Source: Burkholderia sp052045245
GTDB lineage: Bacteria; Pseudomonadota; Gammaproteobacteria; Burkholderiales; Burkholderiaceae
NCBI RefSeq assembly: GCF_052045245.1
Contig: NZ_JBQEON010000001.1
Span: 186,001 to 250,000 of the forward strand
Length of the DNA: 64,000 bases
Direction: 5' to 3'
In this document: one piece after another, positions 54,892 to 63,963 of the stretch
Layout of the letters: each line of letters opens with the position of its first letter
Numbering within the stretch: the first letter of the stretch is position 1
The notes under the pieces: generated by a model
The model's input: the letters and a program-made list of their open reading frames with translations, nothing else
Told to the model about the DNA's origin: nothing
Database searches by the model: none
Made by a program: the position numbers and the translations under genes

Positions 54892-57645
54892 TCAGTGCGC
54901 CTCTTCCCAGTTCGCGCCGGCGCCCACTTCGGCGACCAGCGGCACCTTCAGCTGCGCCACGCCGCACATCATTTCCGGCAACTTCTCGCGCACGAGCGAC
55001 AGTTCGCTGTCGGGCACCTCGAGCACCAGTTCATCGTGCACCTGCATGATCATCCGCGACGCGAGCCGATCGCGCGTGAGCCAGCCGTCCACCGCGATCA
55101 TCGACAGCTTGATCAGGTCGGCCGCCGTGCCCTGCATCGGTGCATTGATGGCCGCGCGTTCGGCGGCCTGACGGCGCGGGCCATTGCCGCCGTTGATCTC
55201 CGGCAGCCACAGGCGGCGGCCGAAAACGGTTTCGACGTAGCCCTTCTCCTTCGCCACCGTGCGCGTGTCTTCCATGTACTGCGCGACGCCCGGATAGCGC
55301 GCGAAGTAGCGGTCGATGTAGAGCTTCGCCGCGTCGCGCGTGATGCCGAGATTCGACGCGAGGCCGAACGCGCTCATCCCGTAGATCAGCCCGAAGTTGA
55401 TCACCTTGGCGATCCGGCGCTGGTCGGCGTTGACCTCGAGCGGCGTCACGCCGAACACTTCGGCGGCGGTTGCGCGGTGGATGTCCTCGCCCTGCGAGAA
55501 CGCGCGCAGCAGCGACGCGTCGCCGGAGATGTGCGCCATGATCCGCAATTCGATCTGCGAATAGTCGGCCGACACGATCCGGTGGCCCGGCGACGCGATG
55601 AACGCTTCGCGGATCCGCCGGCCTTCGGCCGTGCGCACCGGAATGTTCTGAAGATTGGGATCGTTCGATGCGAGCCGGCCCGTGACCGCGACGGCCTGCG
55701 CATAGTTCGTGTGCACGCGGCCCGTTGCCGGGTTCACCATGCGCGGCAGCTTGTCGGTGTACGTCGACTTCAGCTTCGACAGCCCGCGATGCTCGAGCAG
55801 CAGCTTCGGTAGCGGGTAATCCTCGGCCAGCTTCTGCAACACTTCCTCGTCGGTCGACGGAGCGCCGCTCGGCGTCTTCTTCACGACGGGCAACTGCAGC
55901 TTCTCGAAAAAGATCTGCCCGATCTGCTTCGGCGAGCCGAGATTGAACTCGCCGCCGGCCAGTTCGTACGCCTGGCCCTCGAGCTCGATGAGCCGCGTCG
56001 CAATCTCGCTGCTCTGCGCCTGCAAAAGCGCGTCGTCGATCAGCACGCCGGTGCGCTCCATCTTGCGCAGCACGAGCGAGACCGGCATCTCGATGTCGCG
56101 ATACACGCGCGCGAGGCCCGCTTCGCGCGCGACCTGCGGATACAGCGTCAGGTGAAGCTGCAGGGTGATGTCCGCATCTTCGGCCGCATACGCGGCGGCC
56201 TGCTCGAGCGCGACTTCGTCGAAGCCGATCTGCTTCGCACCCTTGCCGGCCACGTCTTCGTACTTGATCGTCTTGACGCCCAGATGACGCAGCGCGAGGC
56301 TGTCCATGTCGTGCGTGCGATGCGATTCGAGCACGTACGATTCGAGCAGCGTGTCGTGCTCGATGCCGTTCAGCGCGATGTCGTAGTTCGCGAGCACCTG
56401 CGCGTCGTACTTCAGATGCTGGCCGACCTTCTTGCGATCGGCCGATTCGAGCCACGGCTTCAGGCGCGCGAGCACGTCGTCGATCGGCAGTTGCTCGGGC
56501 AGGTCGGGGCCGCGATGCGCGACCGGCAGATACGCGGCCTTGCCCGGCTCGACCGAGAACGACAGGCCGACGAGCCGGGCGGTCATCGGATCGAGCGCGG
56601 TGGTTTCGGTGTCGAACGCGGTGAGTGCGGCCGCATCGATCTTCGCGAACCACGCGTCGAATTGTTCCCAGGTCTGGATCGTGTCGTATTCGCGAGCCAT
56701 GTCAGCGGCGACCACCGGCGCGGGGTCGCCTTCCGGCGCATCGGCGCCGCCGCCTTCGGCGGGTGCGCTCTCGACTTCGCGCAGCCACGTCTTGAAGCCA
56801 TAGCGCGCGAAGATGTCGCGCATCAGGTCGCGCGCCTCGCCGTCGCTCTTCAGCGACGCCTCGATCGATTCGAGATGCGGCGCGAGATCGCACGCCGTGT
56901 CGACGGTCACGAGCTTGCGGCCGAGCGGCAGGAAGTCGAGCGCGCGGCGCAGGTTGTCGCCGACCACGCCCTTGATCTCGCCCGCATGTTCGATCACGCC
57001 GTCGAGACTGTCGTATTGCGACAGCCATTTCACGGCCGTCTTCGGCCCGCACTTCTCGACGCCCGGCACGTTGTCGACGGTGTCGCCGATCAACGCGAGG
57101 TAGTCGATGATCCGCTCGGGCGGCACGCCGAACTTCGCGATCACGCCGTCGCGGTCGAGCGTCTCGTTGGTCATCGTGTTGACGAGCGTGACGTGAGCCG
57201 TGACGAGCTGCGCGAGATCCTTGTCGCCGGTCGACACGATCACGTTCATCCCGTGCCGCTCGGCTTCGCGCGCGAGCGTGCCGATCACGTCGTCGGCTTC
57301 GACGCCCTCGACCATCAGCAGCGGCCAGCCGAGCGCGCGCACCGCGCCGTGAATCGGCTCGACCTGCAATGCGAGATCGGGCGGCATCGACGGACGGTTT
57401 GCCTTATAGTCGGCATAGAGGTCGTCGCGGAACGTCTTGCCCTTTGCATCGAACACGCAAGCGCTATACTCTGCACTGACTTCCTTGCGCATACGGCGCA
57501 GCATGTTGATGATTCCGTAGAGCGCTCCGGTCGGCTCCCCGCCAGGGCCACGCAAATCAGGCATCGCATGGTAAGCCCGATACAGATAGCTCGAACCGTC
57601 AACCAATAGCAGGGTCTTACCTTCCAGATTTCGTTCTTCAGGCAT
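54892..57645 (-). CDS. polA: DNA polymerase I
   Basis: A 917-aa enzyme with all three domains. 5'-3' exonuclease: LLLVDGSSYLYRAYHAMPDL near residue 13, VSTGDKDLAQLV, DYLALIGDTVDNVPG. 3'-5' exonuclease: FDTETTALDPM near 340 (catalytic Asp and Glu present). Polymerase: YSQIELRIMAHISGD, RRIAKVINFGLIYGMSAFG and VHDELVLEVPD. The start at 57645 (MPEERNLEG) is one base from the start of the divergent LOG gene, so its promoter must be inside that gene. Alternative start MFIMPEE at 57654 would overlap it by 8 nt. Confidence 0.96.
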   Translation of the reverse strand: MPEERNLEGKTLLLVDGSSYLYRAYHAMPDLRGPGGEPTGALYGIINMLRRMRKEVSAEYSACVFDAKGKTFRDDLYADYKANRPSMPPDLALQVEPIHGAVRALGWPLLMVEGVEADDVIGTLAREAERHGMNVIVSTGDKDLAQLVTAHVTLVNTMTNETLDRDGVIAKFGVPPERIIDYLALIGDTVDNVPGVEKCGPKTAVKWLSQYDSLDGVIEHAGEIKGVVGDNLRRALDFLPLGRKLVTVDTACDLAPHLESIEASLKSDGEARDLMRDIFARYGFKTWLREVESAPAEGGGADAPEGDPAPVVAADMAREYDTIQTWEQFDAWFAKIDAAALTAFDTETTALDPMTARLVGLSFSVEPGKAAYLPVAHRGPDLPEQLPIDDVLARLKPWLESADRKKVGQHLKYDAQVLANYDIALNGIEHDTLLESYVLESHRTHDMDSLALRHLGVKTIKYEDVAGKGAKQIGFDEVALEQAAAYAAEDADITLQLHLTLYPQVAREAGLARVYRDIEMPVSLVLRKMERTGVLIDDALLQAQSSEIATRLIELEGQAYELAGGEFNLGSPKQIGQIFFEKLQLPVVKKTPSGAPSTDEEVLQKLAEDYPLPKLLLEHRGLSKLKSTYTDKLPRMVNPATGRVHTNYAQAVAVTGRLASNDPNLQNIPVRTAEGRRIREAFIASPGHRIVSADYSQIELRIMAHISGDASLLRAFSQGEDIHRATAAEVFGVTPLEVNADQRRIAKVINFGLIYGMSAFGLASNLGITRDAAKLYIDRYFARYPGVAQYMEDTRTVAKEKGYVETVFGRRLWLPEINGGNGPRRQAAERAAINAPMQGTAADLIKLSMIAVDGWLTRDRLASRMIMQVHDELVLEVPDSELSLVREKLPEMMCGVAQLKVPLVAEVGAGANWEEAH

Positions 57646-57646
57646 T

Positions 57647-58408
57647 ATGAACAAGAGAAAAGTGATTCCGAGTCTGCGTTCGCTCGCAGATCAAGAACGC
57701 GCGACGGCCAAGAAGGCGCGCGCATCGTGGCAGATGTTCACGATTATGGCAGAGTTTATCGAGGCGACCGAGTACCTGTCGGAGATCCGCCCGGCCGTCA
57801 GCATCTATGGTTCGGCCCGTCTCAAGCCCGACACGCCGCACTACAAGCTCGCGGTGCAGATCGCCCGCAAGCTGTCCGACGCCGGCTTCGCGGTGATCTC
57901 CGGCGGCGGCCCCGGCATCATGGAAGCCGCGAACAAGGGCGCGCACGCCGGCAAGGCGCCGTCGGTCGGCCTGAACATCGAGCTGCCCCATGAGCAGGCG
58001 GGCAACCACTATCAGGACATCTCGCTGCGCTTCCGCCACTTCTTCACGCGCAAGGTCACGTTCGTGAAGAACTCCGACGCGGTGATCGTGATGCCGGGCG
58101 GATTCGGCACGCTCGACGAGCTGTCCGAAGTGCTCACGCTGATCCAGACGAAGAAGTCGCGCCTCGTGCCGATCATCCTCGTCGGCAGCGAGTTCTGGAA
58201 GGGGCTGCTGCAGTGGTTCCGCGACCAGCTGATTCCGATGGGCCTCATCAATCCGGAAGACATGGATCTGATGCAGGTGATCGACGATCCCGACCAGGTG
58301 CTCGATGCCGTGCTCGCGTTCTACGAGGACAGCGGCGAGGAGGAAGGCACGGACGATGGCGAAGGTCATCCGCCGCGGCCCGAAGAAGACCGCATGTTCT
58401 ATCTGTAA
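57647..58408 (+). CDS. LOG-family (TIGR00730) Rossmann-fold nucleoside hydrolase
   Basis: A 253-aa protein of the LOG/lysine-decarboxylase-like family. The signature PGGFGTLDELSEVLT near residue 148 is the conserved PGGxGTxxE motif, and GGGPGIMEAANKGA binds the phosphate of AMP-like substrates. Family members release adenine or cytokinin bases from nucleoside 5'-monophosphates. The name lysine decarboxylase in old annotations is wrong. It diverges from polA with only one base between start codons; start alternatives (MFTIMAEF near 57,734) exist. Confidence 0.88.
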   Translation: MNKRKVIPSLRSLADQERATAKKARASWQMFTIMAEFIEATEYLSEIRPAVSIYGSARLKPDTPHYKLAVQIARKLSDAGFAVISGGGPGIMEAANKGAHAGKAPSVGLNIELPHEQAGNHYQDISLRFRHFFTRKVTFVKNSDAVIVMPGGFGTLDELSEVLTLIQTKKSRLVPIILVGSEFWKGLLQWFRDQLIPMGLINPEDMDLMQVIDDPDQVLDAVLAFYEDSGEEEGTDDGEGHPPRPEEDRMFYL

Positions 58409-58801
58409 GTCGATCGACGTCGACGGCCGGCCTCATGGCCGGCATCTCGCGTCCCGCGCGGCAGGCCTGGCGATTGCGCCGCCTGCCGCGCGTCATTTTG
58501 TAACGCCGCATTAATCGCGCCGTGCTGCCGCGCGCCGCCGAATGTCAAATCCGGGCGGCCTGCATCGCGCAACGCGATTGCCGCGCTCCGCGCCCGCAGC
58601 CCCGTCAATGTCAAATCATGCCGCCTGCCGTTCATCGGGCCGGCCTGCGTCGCGACAATCCGCCGTAACAAATTCGCCTCGCCTTTTCCGCGCCGCACCC
58701 GCACACTTCATCTCGTCGGCGTGGCGTCCCCCCGGTGGAACGATCCCCCTCGCGTCCATCGCGTCGCGCCGGCCTTTTACAACGACAACACGGAAAACAA
58801 C
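58409..58801. other. Intergenic region with an imperfect direct repeat
   Basis: AATGTCAAATC occurs at 58541-58551 and 58607-58617, and GGCCTGC(A/G)TCGCG follows both, as a 66-85-nt imperfect repeat. A terminator-like stem lies at 58,455-58,492. No gene is seen. Confidence 0.5.
58455..58498 (+). terminator. Terminator after the LOG-family gene
   Basis: CGCGCGGCAGGC pairs perfectly with GCCTGCCGCGCG across 14 nt, followed by TCATTTTG. Confidence 0.75.
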
Positions 58802-59101
58802 ATGCAACGCTCGCTGATCGCCCTCGCCTTCGCCGGCCTCGGTCTGTCGCTGTCCGGCCTCGCCCACGCCGTCAACGTCGACGTCAACATCGGCACGCCC
58901 GCGCCGGTCATCGTCGCGCCGGCACCCGTCGTCGTTGCGCCGGCACCCGCGGTGATCGTCGGCTGGCACGGCGACCGCTACTGGGACGGTCATCGCTACT
59001 GGGAGCGCCGCGAGTGGGAAGAGCGCGACCACCATCGTGGTCACGAAGGCCGCGACGGCTATCACTGCCCGCCGGGACACATGAAGAAGGGCGAGTGCTG
59101 A
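58802..59101 (+). CDS. PXPV-repeat secreted protein
   Basis: A 99-aa protein. Residues 1-23 are a signal peptide (ending LAHAV). It continues with a Pro/Val repeat (PAPVIVAPAPVVVAPAPAV) and then a His/Arg/Trp-rich segment (WERREWEERDHHRGH) ending in PPGHMKKGEC. This composition marks the PXPV-repeat family, small secreted proteins of beta-proteobacteria with no known function. Its terminator follows. Confidence 0.85.
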   Translation: MQRSLIALAFAGLGLSLSGLAHAVNVDVNIGTPAPVIVAPAPVVVAPAPAVIVGWHGDRYWDGHRYWERREWEERDHHRGHEGRDGYHCPPGHMKKGEC

Positions 59102-59149
59102 ACGTTTGAGCGAAGGGCCGCCAGGCCCTCGTGCTGCAGCAGAAAAACG

Positions 59150-59187
59150 AAGGCCGCATGCGAACGAAGGTTCGCGTGCGGCCTTTG
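59150..59187. terminator. Terminator between the PXPV gene and amn
   Basis: AAGGCCGCATGCGAAC pairs with GTTCGCGTGCGGCCTT with one G-T mismatch across a 4-nt loop, followed by TGTCGTT. It lies between two convergent genes. Confidence 0.85.
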
Positions 59188-59215
59188 TCGTTGGGGACGC
59201 GGTTGCGTTGCCGCG

Positions 59216-60742
59216 TTACTGAAACGCCACTTCCGCGAAGCTGCGCAGCTTGCGGCTATGCAGCTTGTCGAGCCCGTTCGTGCGCAGGATCTCCATCGCC
59301 TTCACGCCGATCTGCAGATGCTGGTCGACCTGCCCGCGATAGAACGTGTCGGCCATGCCCGGCAGCTTCAGCTCGCCGTGCAGGGGTTTATCCGATACGC
59401 ACAGCAGCGTGCCGTACGGCACGCGGAAGCGGAACCCGTTCGCGGCGATCGTCGCGCTTTCCATGTCGAGCGCGATCGCACGGCTTTGCGACAGACGCTG
59501 CACCGGCTCGCGATGATCGCGCAGCTCCCAGTTGCGGTTGTCGACGCTCGCGACCGTTCCCGTGCGCATCACGCGCTTCAGTTCGGCGCCTTCCAGCCGG
59601 GTGACCTCGGCCACGCCGCGCTCGAGCGCGAGCTGCACTTCGGCGAGCGCCGGGATCGGCACCCACAGCGGCAGGTCGGCGTCGAGCACGTGATCCTCGC
59701 GCACGTAACCGTGTGCCAGCACGTAGTCGCCGAGACGCTGCGTGTTGCGCAGGCCCGCGCAGTGACCGAGCATCACCCACGCATGCGGACGCAGCACCGC
59801 GATGTGGTCGGTGATCGTCTTCGCATTCGACGGACCGACGCCGATGTTGACCATCGTGATCCCGCTGCCGTCCGCGCGCTTCAGGTGATACGCGGGCATC
59901 TGCGGCAGCCGCGGCGGCGCGGCGCCTTCGGCCGCCTCGCTGCCGAGGTTCGCGTTGTACGTGACGACATCGCCCGGCTCGACGAACGCGCTGTACTGGC
60001 TGCGGTACGCACGCACTTCGGGATCGGTGCTTTCCGTCATCAGCGTGCGGCCGAGCTTCACGAATTCGTCGATGTAGAACTGGTAGTTCGTGTAGAGCAC
60101 GTAGTTCTGGAAGTGCGTGGGCGACGTCGCCGTGTAGTGACGCAGCCGGTGCAGCGAGAAGTCGACGCGCGCGGCGGTAAACAGCGCGAGCGGATGCGGC
60201 TCGCCATGCTCCGGCTCGAACGTGCCGTTGACGATGCGGTCGTCGAGGTACGACAGATCCGGCGTGTCGAAGATGTCGCGCATCGCGAGCAGGCGATCGC
60301 GGTCGAGCTCGCCTTCGAGATGGATGCCTTCCGGAAACGCGAAGTGAATCGGAATCGGCTGCGACGACACGCCGACCTCGATCTTCACGTGATGGTTCTT
60401 CGACAACAGGCGCAACTGCTCGCGGTAGTAGTTCGCAAACAGGTCGGGACGCGTAACCGTCGTCTCGAACACGCCGGGGCCCGCGACGAAGCCGTACGAG
60501 CGGCGCGAATCGACGTGCGTGTTGACGTCGGTGCGGATTCGCACGAACGGATAGCACGCACGCACGTGCTCGGTGATCGGTTCATGGCGGCGATAACGCG
60601 CGAAGGCATCGCGCAGAAAGCCCGTATTCGTGTCGTAGATGGCCGACAGTCGCGCGACGGCGGCAACGGAATCGTCGAATGCTTCGACGGCCGGGCTCTC
60701 GGGCGTCAGCACCCGATGCCGGCGGCTCAAATCGTTCTTCAT
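59216..60742 (-). CDS. amn: AMP nucleosidase
   Basis: A 508-aa enzyme that splits AMP into adenine and ribose 5-phosphate. The N-terminal AMP-nucleosidase domain contains RSYGFVAGPGVFETTVTRPD, and the C-terminal PNP_UDP-like domain has TMVNIGVGPSNAKTITDHIA, then VMLGHCAGLRN and LDMESATIAANGF. Length matches E. coli Amn (484 aa). ATG 60742 is chosen since upstream codons are unconserved. It may balance purines in phosphate or salvage stress. Confidence 0.93.
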   Translation of the reverse strand: MKNDLSRRHRVLTPESPAVEAFDDSVAAVARLSAIYDTNTGFLRDAFARYRRHEPITEHVRACYPFVRIRTDVNTHVDSRRSYGFVAGPGVFETTVTRPDLFANYYREQLRLLSKNHHVKIEVGVSSQPIPIHFAFPEGIHLEGELDRDRLLAMRDIFDTPDLSYLDDRIVNGTFEPEHGEPHPLALFTAARVDFSLHRLRHYTATSPTHFQNYVLYTNYQFYIDEFVKLGRTLMTESTDPEVRAYRSQYSAFVEPGDVVTYNANLGSEAAEGAAPPRLPQMPAYHLKRADGSGITMVNIGVGPSNAKTITDHIAVLRPHAWVMLGHCAGLRNTQRLGDYVLAHGYVREDHVLDADLPLWVPIPALAEVQLALERGVAEVTRLEGAELKRVMRTGTVASVDNRNWELRDHREPVQRLSQSRAIALDMESATIAANGFRFRVPYGTLLCVSDKPLHGELKLPGMADTFYRGQVDQHLQIGVKAMEILRTNGLDKLHSRKLRSFAEVAFQ

Positions 60743-60881
60743 TTTCAACACCTCGTGTGATCGAACGACATTACCACGGAACCCGGTCACGCTCGTGGCC
60801 CCCGCTTGCATGCCGCTTGCACGCGAGGGCCGGGCCGCGCGCAGTATTTGCTAAAATCGGTAGGTTCACTGGAGACTCATC

Positions 60882-61289
60882 ATGAAGCCGCTCATTCTCG
60901 TCGCCGCTGCCGCCGCGTTTGCTGGCACGTTTGCCGCTGCCGGCGCCGCTTACGCCGCCGGCAGCACGCCTGACGCCGACGCACAGGCCCGGGCCGAGGC
61001 CAACGAAGCCGCCGGCCTGCCCGATCTCCGCAAGATCAACCGGCCGGGCGCCGAAGTCTCGTCGAAAGTCGACTTCGCCGACATTCGCCGCACGCCGAGC
61101 TTCCACGAAAAGAGCAAGAACGGCACCGAGGTCACCGAGTATCGCGATCGCGGCAAACCGGTCGAGATCGACGTGAAGTCGAACTTCGGCACGCGCTATC
61201 AGATGAGCTCGACGCTCGACACGTCGCCGAAGCCGCACGACGCGGGCGTCCCGATCACGCGCCTGCCGTCGGTCAACCTGCGCTACTGA
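60882..61289 (+). CDS. DUF2782-like secreted protein
   Basis: A 135-aa protein with a signal peptide (residues 1-26, ending AYAAG) and then GTEVTEYRDRGKPVEIDVKS, which resembles DUF2782: a short beta-rich sequence with VTEYR and a phenylalanine- or glycine-rich end. In Pseudomonas a DUF2782 gene sits between polA and thrB, and here thrB follows by 107 nt, which supports the assignment. A TAAAAT -10-like box lies 25 nt upstream. Function unknown. Confidence 0.7.
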   Translation: MKPLILVAAAAAFAGTFAAAGAAYAAGSTPDADAQARAEANEAAGLPDLRKINRPGAEVSSKVDFADIRRTPSFHEKSKNGTEVTEYRDRGKPVEIDVKSNFGTRYQMSSTLDTSPKPHDAGVPITRLPSVNLRY

Positions 61290-61396
61290 TTGCTTGCCGC
61301 GCCGCCTCGATCCCGACGCGGCGCGCCGGCTTCCCCTTCACCTCCTGTCGCGCCGCACGCCGCGCGCGTGCCGACAACTGACCAGACGCATCTCGC

Positions 61397-62395
61397 ATGG
61401 CCGTTTTCACCGCTGTTTCCGACTCCGATCTCGCGCAATGGATGCGCCACTACGAACTGGGCGACGTGCTGGCGTTCCGCGGCATTCCGTCCGGTATCGA
61501 AAACAGCAACTTCTTCCTGACGACGACGCGCGGCGAATACGTCCTGACGATCTTCGAAAAGCTGACCGCTGAACAACTGCCGTTCTACCTGGATCTGATG
61601 CGCCACCTGGCGAGCCACGGCGTGCCGGTGCCGGATCCGATCCCGCGCGACGACGGTGCGCTGTTCGGCGAGCTGCACGGCAAGCCGGCGGCGATCGTCA
61701 CGAAGCTCGACGGCGCGGCCGAACTCGCGCCGGGGGTCGAACACTGCATCGAGGTCGGGCAGATGCTCGCGCGCCTGCACCTCGCGGGGCGCGACTATGC
61801 GCGCCACCAGCCGAACCTGCGCAGCCTGCCGTGGTGGCAGGAGAACGTGCCGGCGATCGTCCCGTTCATCACCGACGCGCAGCGCACGCTGCTTGAGGGC
61901 GAACTCGCGCACCAGGCCGCGTTCTTCGCATCCGGCGACTACGCTGCGCTGCCGAGCGGCCCGTGCCATTGCGACCTGTTCCGCGACAACGTGCTGTTCG
62001 CGCACGCGGCGCCGGGCACCGGCCATGACGTCCGGCTCGGCGGCTTCTTCGATTTTTATTTCGCCGGCTGCGACAAGTGGCTGTTCGACGTCGCGGTGAC
62101 CGTCAACGACTGGTGCGTCGATCTCGCGACGGGCGTGCTCGACGTCGCCCGCGCGGACGCGCTGGTGCGCGCGTACCAGACGGTCCGGCCGTTCACGGCC
62201 GAGGAACGTAGCCACTGGAGCGACATGCTGCGCGCGGGCGCGTACCGCTTCTGGGTGTCGCGCCTGTACGACTTCTACCTGCCGCGCGCGGCCGAAATGC
62301 TCAAGCCGCACGACCCCGGTCATTTCGAACGGATCCTGCGTGAACGTATCGCCCACACGCCCGCGCTTCCCGAGACTCATACCGCATGCAACTGA
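61397..62395 (+). CDS. thrB: Homoserine kinase (ThrB, APH-fold type)
   Basis: A 332-aa kinase of the aminoglycoside-phosphotransferase fold that phosphorylates homoserine for threonine. GIPSGIENSNFFLTTTRGEYV is the ATP loop, with LTIFEK supplying the Lys; the catalytic loop is GPCHCDLFRDNVLF (Asp, Asn), then GFFDFYFAGC. This fold is the alpha/beta-proteobacterial homoserine kinase and is not homologous to E. coli ThrB (GHMP). The end overlaps the next start by 10 nt. Confidence 0.93.
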   Translation: MAVFTAVSDSDLAQWMRHYELGDVLAFRGIPSGIENSNFFLTTTRGEYVLTIFEKLTAEQLPFYLDLMRHLASHGVPVPDPIPRDDGALFGELHGKPAAIVTKLDGAAELAPGVEHCIEVGQMLARLHLAGRDYARHQPNLRSLPWWQENVPAIVPFITDAQRTLLEGELAHQAAFFASGDYAALPSGPCHCDLFRDNVLFAHAAPGTGHDVRLGGFFDFYFAGCDKWLFDVAVTVNDWCVDLATGVLDVARADALVRAYQTVRPFTAEERSHWSDMLRAGAYRFWVSRLYDFYLPRAAEMLKPHDPGHFERILRERIAHTPALPETHTACN

Positions 62396-63195
62396 TCGAA
62401 GTACCCGCGAAAGCGGGCTATGTCTGGTTCCGACAAGGCATCTGGCTGTTCCGCCGGAACCCGCTCGCGTTCATCACGCTGTTTTTCACGTACCTGCTGG
62501 CCATCACGCTGGTGTCGATGGTGCCGGTGATCGGCGCGGCGCTGCCGCTGCTGTTCATCCCCGGCATCGCGGTCGGCTTCATGGCCGCGTGCCGCGACAC
62601 GGTGGCCGGCAAGCCGGTGATGCCGACGATCCTCATCGACGGCTTCCGCTCGTATGGTTCCGCAACGCGGCAGCGGCTGCTCGTGCTCGGCGTGGTCTAT
62701 GTCGCGCTGATGGTGCTGGTGTTCGCCGCGTCGTCGATCGTCGACGGCGGCGGGCTGCTCCACATGATGCTGGGCACGACGGGCGACACCAACGCGACGC
62801 CGGAAACCCTTGCCGCGCAGGGCACGCTCGGTGCGCTGCTGCTCGCGACGCTGCTCTACGCGCCGGTCGCGATGCTGTTCTGGTTCGCCCCGGTGCTCAC
62901 CGCGTGGCATGACATTCCGCCCGCGAAGGCACTGTTTTTCAGCGTCGTCAGCTGCTGGCGCAATCGCGGCGCGTTCGTCGTGTACGGGCTACTGTGGTTC
63001 GGCGTCGCACTCGGCGCGTCGTTCGGCCTGTCGCTGCTGCTGCAGGCGCTCGGCGCCGGCGCCTATGTGCTGACGATCATGATGCCGGTGACGATCATCA
63101 TCGTCACGATGATGTACTGCTCGTTCTACGCAACCTATCGCGGCTGCTTCGGCGTGCAGGAACCGGGCACCGCGACGCCCACGTCGGGCCGCTGA
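62386..63195 (+). CDS. BPSS1780-family integral membrane protein
   Basis: A 269-aa protein with about six membrane segments. MQLIEVPAKAGYVWFRQGIW, then PLAFITLFFTYLLAITLVSMV, is the typical BPSS1780 start. GIAVGFMAACRDTVAGKPVMP links two helices. The family is of unknown function. The gene overlaps the end of thrB by 10 nt in another frame, so the two are likely cotranscribed. Confidence 0.9.
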   Translation: MQLIEVPAKAGYVWFRQGIWLFRRNPLAFITLFFTYLLAITLVSMVPVIGAALPLLFIPGIAVGFMAACRDTVAGKPVMPTILIDGFRSYGSATRQRLLVLGVVYVALMVLVFAASSIVDGGGLLHMMLGTTGDTNATPETLAAQGTLGALLLATLLYAPVAMLFWFAPVLTAWHDIPPAKALFFSVVSCWRNRGAFVVYGLLWFGVALGASFGLSLLLQALGAGAYVLTIMMPVTIIIVTMMYCSFYATYRGCFGVQEPGTATPTSGR

Positions 63196-63295
63196 GGCCC
63201 GCTCGGCCGGTGCGCGCGCGCCGGCCGGCCCATTCGGCGCCCCTTGCGGATGGCCGCTCCCGCCCAATCCGCGCCGCACCCTGTTCAATCGAATC

Positions 63296-63325
63296 TTTTG
63301 CGCGCAAAATAATTTGCGTGCAAAT
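63296..63325. promoter_or_regulatory. OhrR-type operator upstream of ohrR
   Basis: Two tandem palindromes, TTTTGCGCGCAAAA (63296-63309) and ATTTGCGTGCAAAT (63312-63325), lie 30-60 nt before the ohrR ATG. They resemble the boxes before ohr, suggesting autoregulation. Confidence 0.75.
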
Positions 63326-63355
63326 CATTAGCGCGTCCGCCGCGCCGCCCGAATC

Positions 63356-63808
63356 ATGGACCGCCTGCCCCCGCTGCCCCAGACGCTCGACGCGCAACTG
63401 TGCTTCGCGCTCTACTCGACTTCGCATGCGATGACGAAGGCGTACAAGCCGTTGCTCGACAAGCTGTCGCTGACCTATCCCCAATATCTGGCGATGCTCG
63501 TGCTGTGGGAACGCGACGACATCGCGGTAAAGGACATCGCCGCGCGGCTCGACCTCGATCCGGCCACCGTCACGCCGCTGCTGAAGCGGCTCGAGGCGCT
63601 CGGCTACGTCGCGCGCGCGCGCAGCGCGACCGACGAGCGAGTCGTGAACGTGCGCTTGACGGCGGAAGGCCGCGCGCTGAAGGACAAGGCGCGCTCGGTG
63701 CCCGCCGATCTCTTTTGCGCGATGCAACAAACGCCCGAGTTTCTGGTCCGGCTGCGCGCGGATCTCCAGCAGTTACACCACGCGCTGTCGGCGGCCAACG
63801 AAGACTGA
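63356..63808 (+). CDS. ohrR: Organic peroxide-sensing repressor OhrR
   Basis: A 150-aa MarR-family regulator. The reactive Cys is residue 16 (QLCFALYS), the peroxide sensor that is oxidised to release DNA. Tyrosines that hydrogen-bond it are in SLTYPQYLAMLVLWE. The wing-helix has DLDPATVTPLLKRLEALGYV, then the wing SATDERVVNVRL. It represses ohr, whose start lies 155 nt downstream, and probably itself through the boxes before it. Confidence 0.95.
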   Translation: MDRLPPLPQTLDAQLCFALYSTSHAMTKAYKPLLDKLSLTYPQYLAMLVLWERDDIAVKDIAARLDLDPATVTPLLKRLEALGYVARARSATDERVVNVRLTAEGRALKDKARSVPADLFCAMQQTPEFLVRLRADLQQLHHALSAANED

Positions 63809-63829
63809 CGACCTCGTCGACGCGAACGG

Positions 63830-63853
63830 GCCCGGCACCGCCGGGCTTTTTTT
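63830..63853 (+). terminator. Terminator after ohrR
   Basis: GCCCGGC pairs with GCCGGGC around ACC and is followed by seven T. Confidence 0.92.
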
Positions 63854-63862
63854 CCAAATTTC

Positions 63863-63893
63863 ATTTGCACACAAATCATTTGTGTTCTATATT
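63863..63893 (+). promoter_or_regulatory. ohr promoter with overlapping OhrR operator
   Basis: TTGCAC (63865-63870) and TATATT (63888-63893) are spaced exactly 17 bp. ATTTGCACACAAAT and CACAAATCATTTGTGT lie across the -35 and spacer. Binding there would block RNA polymerase. Confidence 0.85.
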
Positions 63894-63963
63894 TTTGTCG
63901 TGGCCGGCGACGCCTCGTCCGACCGGACCGCTTTCCTCCCATTCTTCCGACAGGAGCTGCACG

